NCBI GenBank assembly: GCA_964019695.1
Contig: OZ026528.1
Coordinates: 55,954,495-56,018,494 of the forward strand
Source: Loripinus fragilis
Taxonomy: Eukaryota; Mollusca; Bivalvia; Lucinida; Lucinidae
DNA length: 64,000 nucleotides
Reading direction: 5' to 3'
Positions 1 through 10,035 of this stretch are shown here, one piece after another. The notes under the pieces are model-generated. The model saw only the letters and a list, made by a program, of their open reading frames with translations. It ran no database searches and was not told the origin of the DNA. Numbering within the stretch: the stretch's first letter is position 1; every line of letters begins with the position of its first letter. A program made the position numbers and the translations under genes.

Positions 1-469
1 TTCGATAATATGCAAAATAATGAGAAAAGTATATCAGTCAGGTTCTGCATGCATAAATGTGTGTAAATAAGTCATACAGTGCATGAGGGTTTTTAACTTT
101 TGTTTAACCATAGACTCAGTGTTAAGAGTAGCTGATAGCCCCATATGTATTACAAATCAGCTAAAACAATTACAGGTACAAATGTACGCAAGTTCTGTGA
201 TGAAAGAGCTATGTTCAAGAATAACCAAAATTGCCCTGTTTGGAATATCCAAATATAAGCCAACAACAACAACAACTACAAGTTTGAAAACCATTTTATG
301 TTTGCTATGGCAACAGAAATAGAGTATGTGTTTTAATACAGATATTTTAGTATTCTATCAGTTTCATAGCATAAATCTGAGAAACTGTAATAAAAGATAT
401 ATTTGCTTGTTGGTTTCATATATATTAATGACATATTGGAAAACACATTTATGAAGAAACAACAACATG

Positions 470-2250
470 TCACAAAAACTAACGTTGCCATGGCAACAAA
501 TATATCACATTGTCCTATAAACTCACATACTATCCATATTTTTCTGTTTTAAAGCAATGAAATCAATTTTATTGGTAAATGGGTAGTTATTTAAATAGAG
601 GGGTTGTAATACACAAACAATTGTAAGTTTTTCTATTTATAGCTCTGGACCTGGTAGAACGTATATCTAAATTTAAAGGGATTTTGATTGATTTTATGCC
701 AAAATATTTGAAAGCTGTTGTCATGACAACTGAAAAACCAACAGCTGAACAAACATGAATGTGGTTGATTTTACTAAAAACATAAATTGTCATTATTTTT
801 TTTACAAAATCCGAGAGACCATATGTTGAACACTTCTATAGGAGATTGCTGCATGATTAAAGAGAATTCGAGGGTCCTACTTACCCCACCCACTTCTCAT
901 GCAAGATAAGTATATTTTAGCAATTAAATAAGGCTACTGTATTAAATTATTTCCATCTATTGAAATGAAAATTTGCATTTTCTAACGTAAACCATATTAA
1001 TTGTGATGACGATGGTCGATTTTGATACAAGTGAGAAGGCAAGTTTGCCTAACTTTTGGGTTTGAGGTTTTAACAAGTCTTAAGTCAGAATTTTCAACAC
1101 TAGAATTACATTAAAAATTCAAAGGCAGCTTTCCTATTGGCATTTTATTGTTATTTGTAAGAAATGTGATTAAGTAATTATATAAAGAGATTTATAATAG
1201 ATACTATAATTTCTTATAACAATAAAATAATATCATTGTGCAATAAAGTCATTTTTCAGTTATCCTACAGTAAAGCTTTCGTTGCCATGGTTACGAACAG
1301 ATGGCGATTACTTCTAAAACATGTTTTTCATAAAACAAAAAATAAATATCCTGCTCTAATATGTATTAACATGCATATAAGTTTAAATGCATGATTTAGG
1401 TTGTTGACTGTGTTTAAAATGCCTAAAAGGCATGTTTTTCAGGTCCTACTTACCCCACCCACTTTTCCTTATAAATGAGTATGTTTAGATAATTTAATTA
1501 GATACATTAATCTTATTTCTTTAATTTAAGTCTAAATTTTCAAAAATATCGCACATTGGTGATAAATAATAGCAATTTTGAGGCTATCTGAAGGGCAAAT
1601 TAGCAAAATGTGATGGTTTTAATTTTAAAAATTATAATTTTTACCCCTTATGATGCCCCTAAAAGTCTAAAAATAGCTTATCTGCAGCAGAATTTTATGT
1701 CATATATAAGAGAGATGTTTGAGTAATAAAAATATTTTATTTACAATAGACTATATCACTGTAATATAGCAATAAATGAATTGTTCATGCAATATTTATC
1801 TTTTTTAGTTTTTCTACAGGGAAAAATTTGTTACCATGGTAACGACAAGAAGACGGTAACTTCCCAAACATTTTCTTCTTTTATTATAAAATTTCATACC
1901 CTGGCCTATTTTATATTAACATGAATGTATGTTAAAGTAGCCGCGCAAAGTTGCCGTGTTTGTGCAAAAATGCCCCAAAAGCGTAATTTTCCGGTTCTAC
2001 TTACCCCACCCACTTTCAGTAAAAGATAAGTATATCTAAGCTTTATCGTAAGGCTGCTACCATTAGCTAAATCGGTTATATTAAGTCTGTTTGTTCAAAA
2101 TAATTCCATGTTTGTGATTGGTGAAAGCCATTTTTAGAGTAGTTTAATGGTAAAAATGTCATATTTCATGTCAGTTTTGCTTGTTTTTTGGCCCAAATCT
2201 TTGGATGCTGTTGCCATGGCAACGGAGGTTGAATTGAATGTATTAACACT
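470..2250. repeat. Diverged ~550-bp tandem repeat with X-box-like palindromes
   Basis: Three units each contain a 14-bp palindrome followed about 160 bp later by CTTACCCCACCCACTT. The palindromes are at 717, 1281 and 1830 and the C-rich motif at about 878, 1445 and 1988. Two further perfect GTTGCCATGGCAAC palindromes lie at 484-497 and 2210-2223; 1830-1843 reads GTTACCATGGTAAC and 717-730 reads GTTGTCATGACAAC. GTTGCCATGGCAAC matches the known RFX-factor X-box. Whether it is regulatory here or just part of a repeat is not shown. Bases 1-470 contain nothing I recognise. Confidence 0.6.
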
Positions 2251-2600
2251 TAATTTCTTGTTTTTACATGACCACTAACATTGTCAGCAAGTTTCATCAA
2301 AATCCGAGTCGGAGCGTGAAATGGTTCCTATATAACTCACTCCATATTTACAGAGAATTGCTCTTAAATGCCAACATTTGTTGGCATTTTAACATTAATG
2401 AGCAGGATGAATTTCATGCTCAGTTCAGTTGAGCATGAGAACGTTTTTATAACCTCAGGGCAGGGTTGCAGACCTTTAGATAGCAGTGCTTAATTAAAAA
2501 TTCATTTTCTTAATTTTCAATCAAAATATATGTTATGGGTAGCACCCAAAGCAAATGTTTAAACTGATCTATAAGAAAATATTCACAATTTTACGCTCAA
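2250..2600. other. Intergenic or intronic, short hairpins only
   Basis: There is a small hairpin TGCCAACATTTGTTGGCA near 2368. A segment around 2400-2450 has inverted GAGCATGA / TCATGCTC copies, related to segments near 9350-9550 and 30050-30180. No coding potential was seen. Confidence 0.4.
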
Positions 2601-2616
2601 GAAATCCCTTTCCCCA

Positions 2617-2776
2617 TCCTGGCTTCGACAACATGAGTTACAGCATACAAGAGAAAAGGCATTAACTTACACATTTATTGAAGAAAAAGCCATTTACCTG
2701 CAATCATTGCGGGAAATGTTTTACATCAAAACATGGAATGAAATCACACAAACTTACACATTTAATGAACAAATAA
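2617..2776 (+). pseudogene. Relic two-finger exon (copy of exon 1 type)
   Basis: The second finger is nearly intact: KKPFTCNHCGKCF, then SKHGMKSHKLTH and a stop at 2774-2776, very close to the last finger of the exon at 3095-3300. The first finger keeps only its helix and linker (LRQHELQHT) and is out of frame with the second; its Cys pair is missing. A stretch resembling the exon's 3' end sits between them, as if a tandem duplicate had partly collapsed. No splice acceptor is convincing. It is a decayed upstream duplicate of exon 1. Confidence 0.7.
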
Positions 2777-2799
2777 GATAAGGTTGAGTGCATAATTAA

Positions 2800-2920
2800 A
2801 ATTTTCTTTTCTTATCATTCAACCAGAACATACATTTTGGGTGCTCAAAAGATGAGACGATACTTTAGAGCAGCAAAAACAAATGTTAAGACTGATGGAT
2901 AATAAAATAATTTTACAATC
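2800..2920. mobile_element. MITE family A, degenerate
   Basis: Contains family A landmarks (ACATAC..TTTTGGGTGCTCAAAAG, then a diverged arm and GATGGATAATAAAATAAT). Family A is a hairpin of about 130 bp whose intact core is GGTGCTCAAAAGAACC / GGTTCTTTTGAGTACC. Better copies are at 13290, 32010 and 35095. Confidence 0.55.
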
Positions 2921-2968
2921 ACACATTTTGTTTTTGTCTTGACCTATGTACCAAGAAAGAAGAAAAAA

Positions 2969-3075
2969 TATCTGTGCTGCTTTTGTTTCAATGAGTTTCT
3001 TGCCCTATATCTGTGCCACTTTTGTTTCAAGGAGTTATTCTCGCCCCATATCTGTGCCACATTCATTAAATTTGA
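2969..3075 (+). repeat. Micro-tandem of first-finger Cys knuckle
   Basis: TATCTGTGC-starting units begin at 2969, 3008 and 3049, about 39-41 bp apart, and encode variants of CxxCFKEF. They resemble the first-finger segment CPICFKEFPAP of the exon directly downstream. The third unit is truncated. They lie just before the exon's splice acceptor, so they are non-coding relics unless a further upstream acceptor is used. Confidence 0.65.
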
Positions 3076-3094
3076 AATTATTTTCTATTTAAAG

Positions 3095-3300
3095 ATACAA
3101 AAGCCAAGCAAGTTGCAAGAGAAAGAAAACAGTATCAGTGCCCTATTTGTTTCAAGGAGTTTCCAGCCCCATGGAGGCTTCGACGACATGAACTACAGCA
3201 TACAGGAAAGAAGCCGTTTACCTGTGATCTTTGTGGTCAATGTTTTACTTCAAAATATGGAATGAAATCACACAAAGTCAAACATTTTATGAACAAATAA
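3095..3300 (+). CDS. Zinc-finger terminal exon 1 (two C2H2 fingers)
   Basis: Terminal coding exon of a putative alternatively spliced DNA-binding protein. It starts after the acceptor TTTCTATTTAAAG (AG at 3093-3094) and reads 67 codons plus a stop (206 nt, phase 1). Finger 1 is CPICFKEF followed by RLRRHELQH, the canonical C-X2-C-X12-H-X3-H. The linker is HTGKKPF. Finger 2 is CDLCGQCF then GMKSHKVKH, also canonical. The protein ends KHFMNK. All zinc ligands are present, so it can encode a functional two-finger module. Two fingers usually need a partner or dimerisation domain for specific DNA binding; that domain is not in this window. Upstream relics (2617-2776, 2969-3075) show local duplication. 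The acceptor has AAG rather than the CAG used by most siblings. Confidence 0.75.
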
Positions 3301-3412
3301 TTTATTTTTTTTACAAATGGTTTAAAAAGAAAAGAAATGTTTTCAGAAAATGTTTATAATTTCAGACTTAGTCACTTTAATGCATGGAATGAAATCACAC
3401 AAACTGACTAAT

Positions 3413-4053
3413 TTAACTCTTTCATTGCTGGTGGCCAGGGATGAGGAAATATTAAAATTATCTACTTATCCAGGAACAAAAAAAGGGCCATAATGTACTT
3501 GTCCATAGAAAATTTTACTTGTCAGAAAGAACAGATTAGATTAAACCTTTCTGTGCTTAAAAAATTTACTCTTTCGAAAACAGTATAAAACCAGATATCA
3601 ACATTTTTAAAACTATTGAAACTCTTATTACATTCAACTATCTTGTAAAAAGTGTGGATGCTGATCTGGATCCACACTGTTTTCAATGCAACATGTGAAC
3701 TCGTAATAATTAATCAAAATATGTAATACAATTAATAGAATTGTATTTACTTAATTCATTTGTACTTGTCCAAGGACAAGTAAATAGAAATGTTCAACTT
3801 GTCCTGAATGAAAATGTACCAGTTGGACAAGTCAGGCATGGTATTTCCACAGCCCTGCTGGTGGCAACTTCTCTTGTCTGCTGAAAACCTGTACAAACAG
3901 TTTGGACACAGAGCAGGACAGACTGAATCCAAACCACCTTGACACTTTGATAATATTCCTGTAAGAAATTTTTTAACAAAAGTTAACTTTTTAAAAAAAA
4001 AACAGCAGACGACAACAAAAGCATGAAAAATTACCCAACATGCAAAGAGTTAA
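3413..4053. mobile_element. TTAA-bounded MITE family E, split by a hAT-like insertion
   Basis: Ends are inverted: TTAACTCTTTCATTGCTGG at the left and CCAACATGCAAAGAGTTAA at the right, with TTAA at both ends. The centre carries the family landmarks ACAGTTTGGA..CAGAGCAGGACAG and CAGCAGACGACAA. The copy is interrupted after about 20 bp by the element at 3436-3857. Family E recurs at 12.2, 31.0, 36.7-37.5, 39.8, 47.6, 58.5, 60.3 and 61.4 kb. Confidence 0.7.
3436..3857. mobile_element. hAT-like MITE with 8-bp target duplication
   Basis: Terminal inverted repeats CAGGGATGAGGAAATA and TATTTCCACAGCCCTG match at 14 of 16 positions. The element is flanked on both sides by CTGGTGGC (3428-3435 and 3858-3865), an 8-bp duplication as made by hAT transposases. 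Length is 422 bp with no transposase ORF. It lies inside a family E MITE. Confidence 0.8.
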
Positions 4054-4092
4054 TGGCAGTTTAGTGGATAGTATTGGTGGAGTTGTATTATC

Positions 4093-4342
4093 ATGGGTGA
4101 AAGTTTTCAGGATTAATCCTGAATTCAGGATTTTGAGGCTGACTTTCTATGGAAAGTCAGCCTCAAAATGCTGAATTAGGGAGATTATAATACATGTAGC
4201 TTCTCTGTTTAATTTTCAGATTATCTAAACACAGTTAACCATTGAAACATGAAATTATTAATTTTGTAGGCATCCTGCAAGTTTAAAAATTTGAATTTCT
4301 AAAGTTCAGGATTTTTGGAAATTTAGGGCTTTCACCCATTTA
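4093..4342. mobile_element. Palindromic MITE
   Basis: Ends GGGTGAAAG and CTTTCACCC are inverted. A strong internal hairpin is formed by TTTTGAGGCTGACTTTC and GAAAGTCAGCCTCAAAA (about 4131-4168). No ORF. Confidence 0.55.
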
Positions 4343-4439
4343 TTATAGTTTGGCTTACATGTATTTTGATCTAGGTGGCATTTATTGACTATGACTAACC
4401 TTGTCAAATTAAGCCCAGTTTATGATTGGTACAACATTG

Positions 4440-5030
4440 GACTGCATGGGCTGATCCAGAAATAGGGACAGGGGTCCAGACAACACTCCCCCCTTCTAGA
4501 ACATCACAAGTGGCTATAAAACTTGGCCCCATAGCGCAGCCGGTAACATGTCTGGCTACAGATGTGTGTCTGACTACAGATCCATGGGTCGCAAGTTCGA
4601 TCCAGGCCTGGTCCCATACTTTCGTGGAGATTGATCATGAAATAATTTCTACGGTCATTCTCCTCCCTTCCGCGAAATCATTCAAGAAGGGTTGTTGTCA
4701 GTTACAAGCGAAGGTATGTGCACGAAGTACTGGTTAACTGCTTGTTCAAGCTTGCCCAGGAATAGAGTGTGGTTAGGTAAACTGACCGTCCCGCCATGAC
4801 TATAGCTGTTGACTTGGAACGTAAAGCAACAATACAAACAAACAAATAAGTGGCTATACATGTAGGTTTCTGTAAATATTCTGGTATGGACTCCTCTTGG
4901 GAAGCAAGTGGACCCCTGGGGTCCAGTTGCTTCTCGGGGGAAGTCCGTACGGCTGTCTGTGAAATAAGTTTATGGCCAAAAAACAACATCATGCAGGACC
5001 CCCCTGATGGAGTTTTCTGAGTCAACTCAT
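4440..5030. mobile_element. GATCCAGA-type repeat (family N), split by a SINE
   Basis: Left part 4440-4518 and right part 4848-5030 together match the uninterrupted copy at 58198-58400 (same order: GATCCA, AAGTGGCTATA, TCTGTGAAATAAG, GTTTATGGC-like). This establishes the empty-site structure for the SINE at 4519-4847. Confidence 0.7.
4519..4847 (+). mobile_element. tRNA-derived SINE-1
   Basis: An internal RNA polymerase III A box is seen (TAGCGCAGCCGG, 4532-4543) and a B box (GTTCGATCC, 4595-4603). The tail is A-rich (ACAAACAAACAAATA). Target-site duplications AAGTGGCTATA flank it at 4508-4518 and 4848-4858. The body contains ATTGATCATGAAATAATTTC, shared with the reverse copy at 56915-57209. 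The elaborated loop region excludes a functional tRNA gene. Confidence 0.85.
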
Positions 5031-5108
5031 GGTCTGCTTAGAAAATATTAGTATTCTATTACTTCTAGCTTACTCTTTACTTGCTGGGTAATTTTTTCAT
5101 GCTTTTTT

Positions 5109-6625
5109 AGCTCACCTGAGCCGAAGGCTCATGGGTGAGCTAATCGTATACAAGTCACTCTGGCGTCCATCCGTCATCTGTCGTCCATCCACAATTTCAA
5201 ACATCTTCTCTGAAACCACTGGGCCAATTAAATTCAAATTACATATGGAGACTCCTTAGGACGCGGGAACAAAAGTTTGTTCGAATGATCCTGGTCACAT
5301 GACCAAGATGGCCGCCACACCCATATATGTTAAAAACCCTTTAAAAATCTTCTTCTCCAGAACCAGAAGGCTGATGACCTTGGGACTTGGTATGTAGCAT
5401 TGGGGTAGCAGGGCTTACCAAGTTTGTTCAAATGATGATCCTAGGTTGACCTTGACCTACTTAACATCAAGGTCAAATTTGCTTCCTAATGCATTTAAAT
5501 GGGAAATTTCTGAAAAGTTGATTTTTTGAAAAACTGTGGAAGCCTAGTTAGTCATTATTCTCTCTTGACATATTTAACCTAATGAGACAATTGCTATAAA
5601 TAAGTTCCAAAGGTCAAGGTTGACCTTTGACCTTTCAACTTAGGTTGCTCATATTGGAGTCCTATCAATATATTAAAACATTTTCTCACAAACCATCGGT
5701 CCAATTGAACTCAAATTTCATGTGAAGACTCCTTATGGTAAGTTAGCCAAAATTTATGCAAATTACTTTAGTCACATGACCAAGATGACCTCCACGCCCA
5801 TATATGGTAAAAAACCTTTAAAAATCTTCTTCTCCAGAACCAGAAGGCCAATGACCTTGGGACTTGATATGTAGTATTTGGGTAGTGGGGCCTACAAAGT
5901 TTGTTCAAATGATGATCCTAGGTTGACCTTGACCTACTTAAGGTTAAGGTCAAATTTGCTTCCTAATGCATTTAAACGGGAAATCTTTTTGAAAAGTTGA
6001 TTTTTTTAATACTGTTGATGCCAAAGTCATTATTCTCACTTAATATGTTAAACCTAATGAGACAATGGCTATAAATAAGTTTCAAAGGTCAAGGCCACCA
6101 CACCCATATATGGTAAAAAACCCTTTAAATATCTAATTCTATGGAACAAAAGGCCAATGTCCTTGGGACTTGGTATGTAGCATTGGGGATGTGTGCCCTA
6201 CCAGGTTTGCACAAATGATGAATCTAGCTTGACCTTTACCTACTTTATGGCAAGGTCAAATTTGATTCTTATGCATTTATATGGGAAAAATCTTGAAATG
6301 CTCATTTTTCTATAAATGTTTAAGCAGAAATCATAATACTTCCGAAAAATGTTTAACTTTATGAGACAATGGTTTTATATAAGTACCAATTGTTAAGCTG
6401 ACCTGTGACCTTTTATCAAATGCCACTCATTTGGACTGCCACATACCTATCTAAACATTGGTTTCTCAGAAATCACTGGGCTGTTTGATGGAGTATTCAT
6501 TAGATTGTTTTAGGTCACTTGACCAAAATGGCTGCAACCCCCATATATGGTAAAACAAAATATGTTTTATAATAAGCCGTAAAACCTTGACCTATTTTAA
6601 CTGTATTAAAGAGATCAGGTGAGCT
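5109..6625. mobile_element. AGCTCACCTGA-bounded repeat, 1.5 kb
   Basis: The element starts AGCTCACCTGA and ends TCAGGTGAGCT. It contains about three to four diverged internal units of roughly 300-480 bp, each with GACCAAGATGG..CACCCATATATG, AAGGTCAAGGT-type runs and ACTTGGTATGTAG. Similar phrasing fills 55335-56700. No ORF. Flanks at 5070-5108 and 6626-6750 resemble the two halves of a family E MITE, so it probably inserted into one. Confidence 0.65.
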
Positions 6626-6897
6626 CCTCAGGACCTTCAGATCCTCTAGTTTGACTGAACAGATCTAAACTGTTTGAAACTCTGATAGTATTCCAGAAAG
6701 ATTTTTTTGGAAAAAAGTCAGCAGATAGAATACCCAGCAATTGCAAAGAATTAATACACATTTGGAAGAATTTTAGAAAGGTCTGGTGAAGGAATGAGAA
6801 TAAAGAAGTTTTGAAAATGGTGTATGCATGGTGCAAAATATTTAGGGAAATTACGAAATTATGCAAATAAGAGGGATCTTGTTTTCTGACATTTTTT

Positions 6898-7393
6898 ATG
6901 CCCCCACCATTTTCAGTGGGGGAGCATATAGCTTCAACCTTGTTACATCCCGTCCTGTCCCATACATAGGTAGGTGAGTGCTAGTACTAGTACTGGTACA
7001 AGTACATAGTACTAGGGGAGTGTTTTTTTTATATCAAGTTTACAAGGCAAGGCTTTGAGAACGCTTGTTGACATCGCGAGGCTTGCTGAGCGATTCAACA
7101 GGCGTTCTCAAGGCAGAGCCTGGTAAACTTGATATCAAAAGACGCAAACCTGGTATTCTATTTATCAGTTTACTTATTGTTTCACTCTTCAAACTAACGC
7201 TTATGACGTAATTTTCGATTTTTATAATGATTTAGCGTCATTAGCGACGTCTTTCAAAAAGTGCAATGTCATCATGACCTGATAAAGGCACATGCCGTGA
7301 GATAGACAATGTATATCAGGCAACGTGCAACAATGCAGTTAATATGAGAGGTAACTGATAAAAAGACTTTTTCTCACATACAAAGATGGGGGC
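6898..7393. mobile_element. TATGCCCCCAC / GGGGGCAT-bounded repeat
   Basis: Inverted ends TATGCCCCCACC and ATGGGGGCAT. A large internal hairpin runs from about 7030 to 7140: ATATCAAGTTTACAAGGC pairs with GCCTGGTAAACTTGATAT. No ORF. It ends about 70 bp before the acceptor of exon 2. Confidence 0.5.
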
Positions 7394-7460
7394 ATCTGTG
7401 TCACACTGACACATTTTCAGTTCCTTAACTTAATCTAATTTGTTTCTTATTTCTCTTCAG

Positions 7461-7660
7461 ATGACCAAGTTGGAACTGGGACAAAGAAACCATATCAGTG
7501 CAGCTTCTGTCCAAAGGTGTTCCGCGCCCCGTCTTTGGTTCAGCGCCATGAGTTACATCATACTGGAGAAAAACCCTTTTCCTGTTATCTCTGTCACAAG
7601 AGGTTTACTTCTAGATATGGGATGAAGTCACACATGATCACATGTCATATGATTCATTGA
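7461..7660 (+). CDS. Zinc-finger terminal exon 2 (two C2H2 fingers)
   Basis: The acceptor has a strong pyrimidine tract (TTTCTTATTTCTCTTCAG, AG at 7459-7460). The exon is 200 nt in phase 1; with an upstream G it reads DDQVGTGTKKPYQC. Finger 1: CSFCPKVF, then SLVQRHELHH (C-X2-C-X12-H-X3-H). Linker HTGEKPF is canonical. Finger 2: CYLCHKRF, then GMKSHMITCH, with four residues between the histidines. It ends HMIH and stops at 7658-7660. All eight ligands are present. It is very similar to exon 3 (10972-11171), including the DDQV lead, so the two are recent paralogues. An AATAAA lies 100 bp downstream. Predicted nuclear DNA-binding tail; the target is unknown. Confidence 0.8.
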
Positions 7661-7759
7661 TACACAAGTGAAGGTTCATGTGTGATACACAACTATTGAA
7701 AATTTTTGATGATACACGCGTGAAAGTCCATGTGTGATACAGAACTCTGGCTAAGGCTA

Positions 7760-7765
7760 AATAAA
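7760..7765 (+). promoter_or_regulatory. Candidate poly(A) signal for exon 2
   Basis: AATAAA about 100 bp after the stop, followed by an A-run. Consistent with a private 3' end for this exon. AATAAA is common in AT-rich DNA, so it is weak evidence alone. Confidence 0.35.
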
Positions 7766-7772
7766 AAAAATA

Positions 7773-7980
7773 CCTGTGTTTAGGGTAACCCAGCCCTACC
7801 TAAATTAACTAGTGAAACCTAAAATTTTTTACAGGTTTTCTGGAAAAATATAGTTTTATGCATTGTGAAAGGCAAAATGCCTTTCAAAATGCATAAAATC
7901 ATTTTTTTTTCCAGAAAAAAAGATGTGATCCTACCCTACCTTAAATTTTCTGACCCGTTACCTGAAACACACTTATTTTT
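7773..7980. mobile_element. Palindromic MITE
   Basis: Hairpin core: TTTTCTGGAAAAA..TTTTATGCATT and AAATGCATAAAAT..TTTCCAGAAAA around 7835-7920. Outer CCAGCCCTACCT and GACCCGTTACC regions flank it. No coding capacity. Confidence 0.5.
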
Positions 7981-8018
7981 TTATCTGGCCTAATTATATA
8001 TTATATGCTTATTTCACA

Positions 8019-8097
8019 ACAAAAACCTGCAAAGGATCTTTGTCAGAAGATGTTCACTTTGAAACAAGGGATGAGGTCACAACAGATGGCACATCTT
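8019..8097 (+). pseudogene. Second-finger relic
   Basis: Resembles the end of exon 3: CAGAAGATGTTCACTTTGAA, then CAAGGGATGAGGTCACAA and GATGGCACAT. The frame is broken and the second-finger Cys are damaged. It is a decayed copy of the terminal finger. Confidence 0.6.
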
Positions 8098-8110
8098 TAT
8101 TACATTATTT

Positions 8111-8338
8111 GGACCTCGTTGCGAGAAAACCTGTCTTCGGGGTTTCCCACAAAGTGAGATTCAAGCCAGTCTCCTCAGCTACAGAGACTAGCTAGAAAAT
8201 TCCCTTGTATTAAGTTTAGATATGCTACTTTCCAAAAAGCGAATAACAAAGGCGCTGATCAATCTGCATGGATGGGCAGGCTGGCCTGCGCCTGTGTTGT
8301 TCGCAAACCACTGAAGACAGGTTTTCTAGCGTTGAGGC
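8111..8338. mobile_element. MITE family C
   Basis: Landmarks: GGACCTCGTTGCGAGAAAAC, CCTGTCTTCGGGGTTTC, a central GCTGATCAATCTGCATGG and the inverted end AGACAGGTTTTCTAGCGTTG. About 230 bp. Other copies: 9045, 28535, 35815, 36055 and 46705. Confidence 0.7.
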
Positions 8339-8419
8339 CTATTTATTAATACATATGTGAAGATCCAAATATTAGATGAAATTCAAGATATATATATATT
8401 TATACACTTATTTCAAAAC

Positions 8420-8850
8420 CAAAGCCTTTATCTCTGTCAGAACAGGTTTACTGAAAAACAAGGGATGAAGTTGCACAAGATGACACATTTTATGATTCAT
8501 TGATACATTAGTGAAGGTCCACAATAAATAGAACTCCAGATACTTATAGTAGATATTTATGCTTATTTCTCAACCAAAACCTGTGTCAGAAGAGGTTCAC
8601 TTCAAAACAAAGGATGAAGTCACATAAGATGACACATCTAATGGTTCATTGATACATGAGTGAAGGTCCATATATGATTTATTGATACATAAGTGAAGGT
8701 CCACATATGATTCATCGATATATGAGTAAAGATCGATATATACTTCATTGATACATAAGTGAAGGTCTACTTATGAAGTATGAGTGAAGGTCCACATATT
8801 ATACATGAGGTAAGGTCCACATATGAGACTCCAGATAGGTGAATATTCTT
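8420..8850 (+). pseudogene. Two further second-finger relics plus 3'-flank repeats
   Basis: At 8420-8510 and 8575-8660 the sequence again runs TGTCAGAA..AGGTT.ACT, AACAA.GGATGAAGT, AAGATGACACAT and a TGA after GTTCATTGA or GATTCATTGA. These are exon-3-type finger 2 copies without first fingers. After them the flank (TGATACATGAGTGAAGGTCC) is repeated several times to 8850. The same flank seeds the minisatellite at 11352. Confidence 0.65.
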
Positions 8851-8854
8851 ATTT

Positions 8855-8975
8855 CTCAAACAAAACATATGTTGTGGGTACTCAAAAGAGTTTTCTTGAT
8901 GAAACAGTTCTTTTGAGCACCCGGAAGTTATTTTTGAAGTGATGGATTAGAAAATAATAGCAATTTTACTCATGC
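8855..8975. mobile_element. MITE family A
   Basis: ACATATGTTGTGGGTACTC, AAAAGAG..CTTGATGAAACAG, then GTTCTTTTGAGCACCC and GATGGATTAGAAAATAAT. A hairpin with partly degraded arms. Confidence 0.65.
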
Positions 8976-9044
8976 CCTACTTGCTTATCTGACCTATTAC
9001 TTTTAGAGAATGAATTTGGAAGATACAATGCTTTGACTTTCATT

Positions 9045-9285
9045 AAAGTTGGGCCGCATCCCAACAAAACCTGTCTTCGGGGTTTCCGACAAAGTGATAT
9101 TCAAACCATCCTGCTCAGCTGTAGAGACTAGGTAGAAAATGGAAATTTCGCAAGTTCAGATATGATACTTTCCATTAAGTGAATAACAAAGGTGCTGATC
9201 AGACTGTGCTATGCACAGTCTGGTCTGCACCTTTGTTGTTCGCAAACCCCTGAAGACGGGTTTTCTCGCGTCAAGGCCCAGTTCA
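9045..9285. mobile_element. MITE family C
   Basis: AAAACCTGTCTTCGGGGTTTC, TAGAGACTAGGTAGAAAA, a central inverted ACTGTGC..GCACAGT and the end GAAGACGGGTTTTCTCGCG. Immediately followed by the hairpin-rich 9290-9560 segment. Confidence 0.7.
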
Positions 9286-9289
9286 TTAT

Positions 9290-10025
9290 TGAAACCTGTT
9301 GTTGTAGGTATCAGAATGGCTGGAATGGTACTGCCTGAAAATCCAGTCTTGAGGTTATGGAATTTTTTCATGCTCGACTGACTGGAGCATGGAATTTTTA
9401 TGCTCAGGTCTATCAAAATACAAATGAGGCATTTTGTGTTAAGCTCAGAACAGGAGACAATGGAATTTGTTCAAGTGCTAAATTTTAAAATGCCATTATA
9501 AAATTTATTATTGGCAAAAAAAATCATGCTCATGTCATTTGAGCATAAAAAATGTTTTTAAACCTCGCTGCGAGAGCTTTGATAATTCCATATTTGAAGT
9601 TGATATTCAGATGGATAGACCTTATTGAAATAACAGTGACAACCAGTGTTCAGTCTAGGAAATTTTAAAGGGGGGCATTTTCATTTGATTTCAGATGAAA
9701 ATAAATTTTTTTCCAATATATCCACATTCACATGATGTTAAAGATGGTCCACTCTAATTCTATCAAGGGGCCTTTTGATCAAAAAGTGGCCAATGGCCCC
9801 ATGACCCCCTCTAGATTGTGACAACTCAGATTAGACCACTTCTGAAGGAACAGTTAATCATTTCATTGCTACCCTTACACCTTACACAGATTTTGAAAAT
9901 GATTTGTCAGAAGTGGTCTGGTGATAGGAATTTAGAATTTTGAAAAAAGTGTGGGCATGGTGTACTTATTGGGTCAAATATTGTAAGAAATCAAAGTATT
10001 TAGGGCACAGTGCAGTCTCTTTATT
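9290..10025. other. Unclassified repeat-like stretch
   Basis: 9350-9545 contains inverted TTTTCATGCTC / GAGCATGGAATT hairpins seen also near 2400 and 30100. 9855-9960 has a weak family E right half (GTCAGAAGTGGTCTGG, ATGGTGTAC). No coding signal. The 86-aa minus-strand reading frame here falls on MITE C sequence. Confidence 0.35.
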
Positions 10026-10035
10026 AGTCTATGTT

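Noticed and set aside
83..322. 79-aa plus-strand frame at the window start
   Set aside because: No motif, low-complexity threonine run, AT-rich composition and no splice or start context; chance frame.
870..2010. Repeated splice donors on the minus strand (complement of CTTACC at about 880, 1447 and 1990)
   Set aside because: They are copies of one motif in a tandem repeat and no adjacent minus-strand exon is open.
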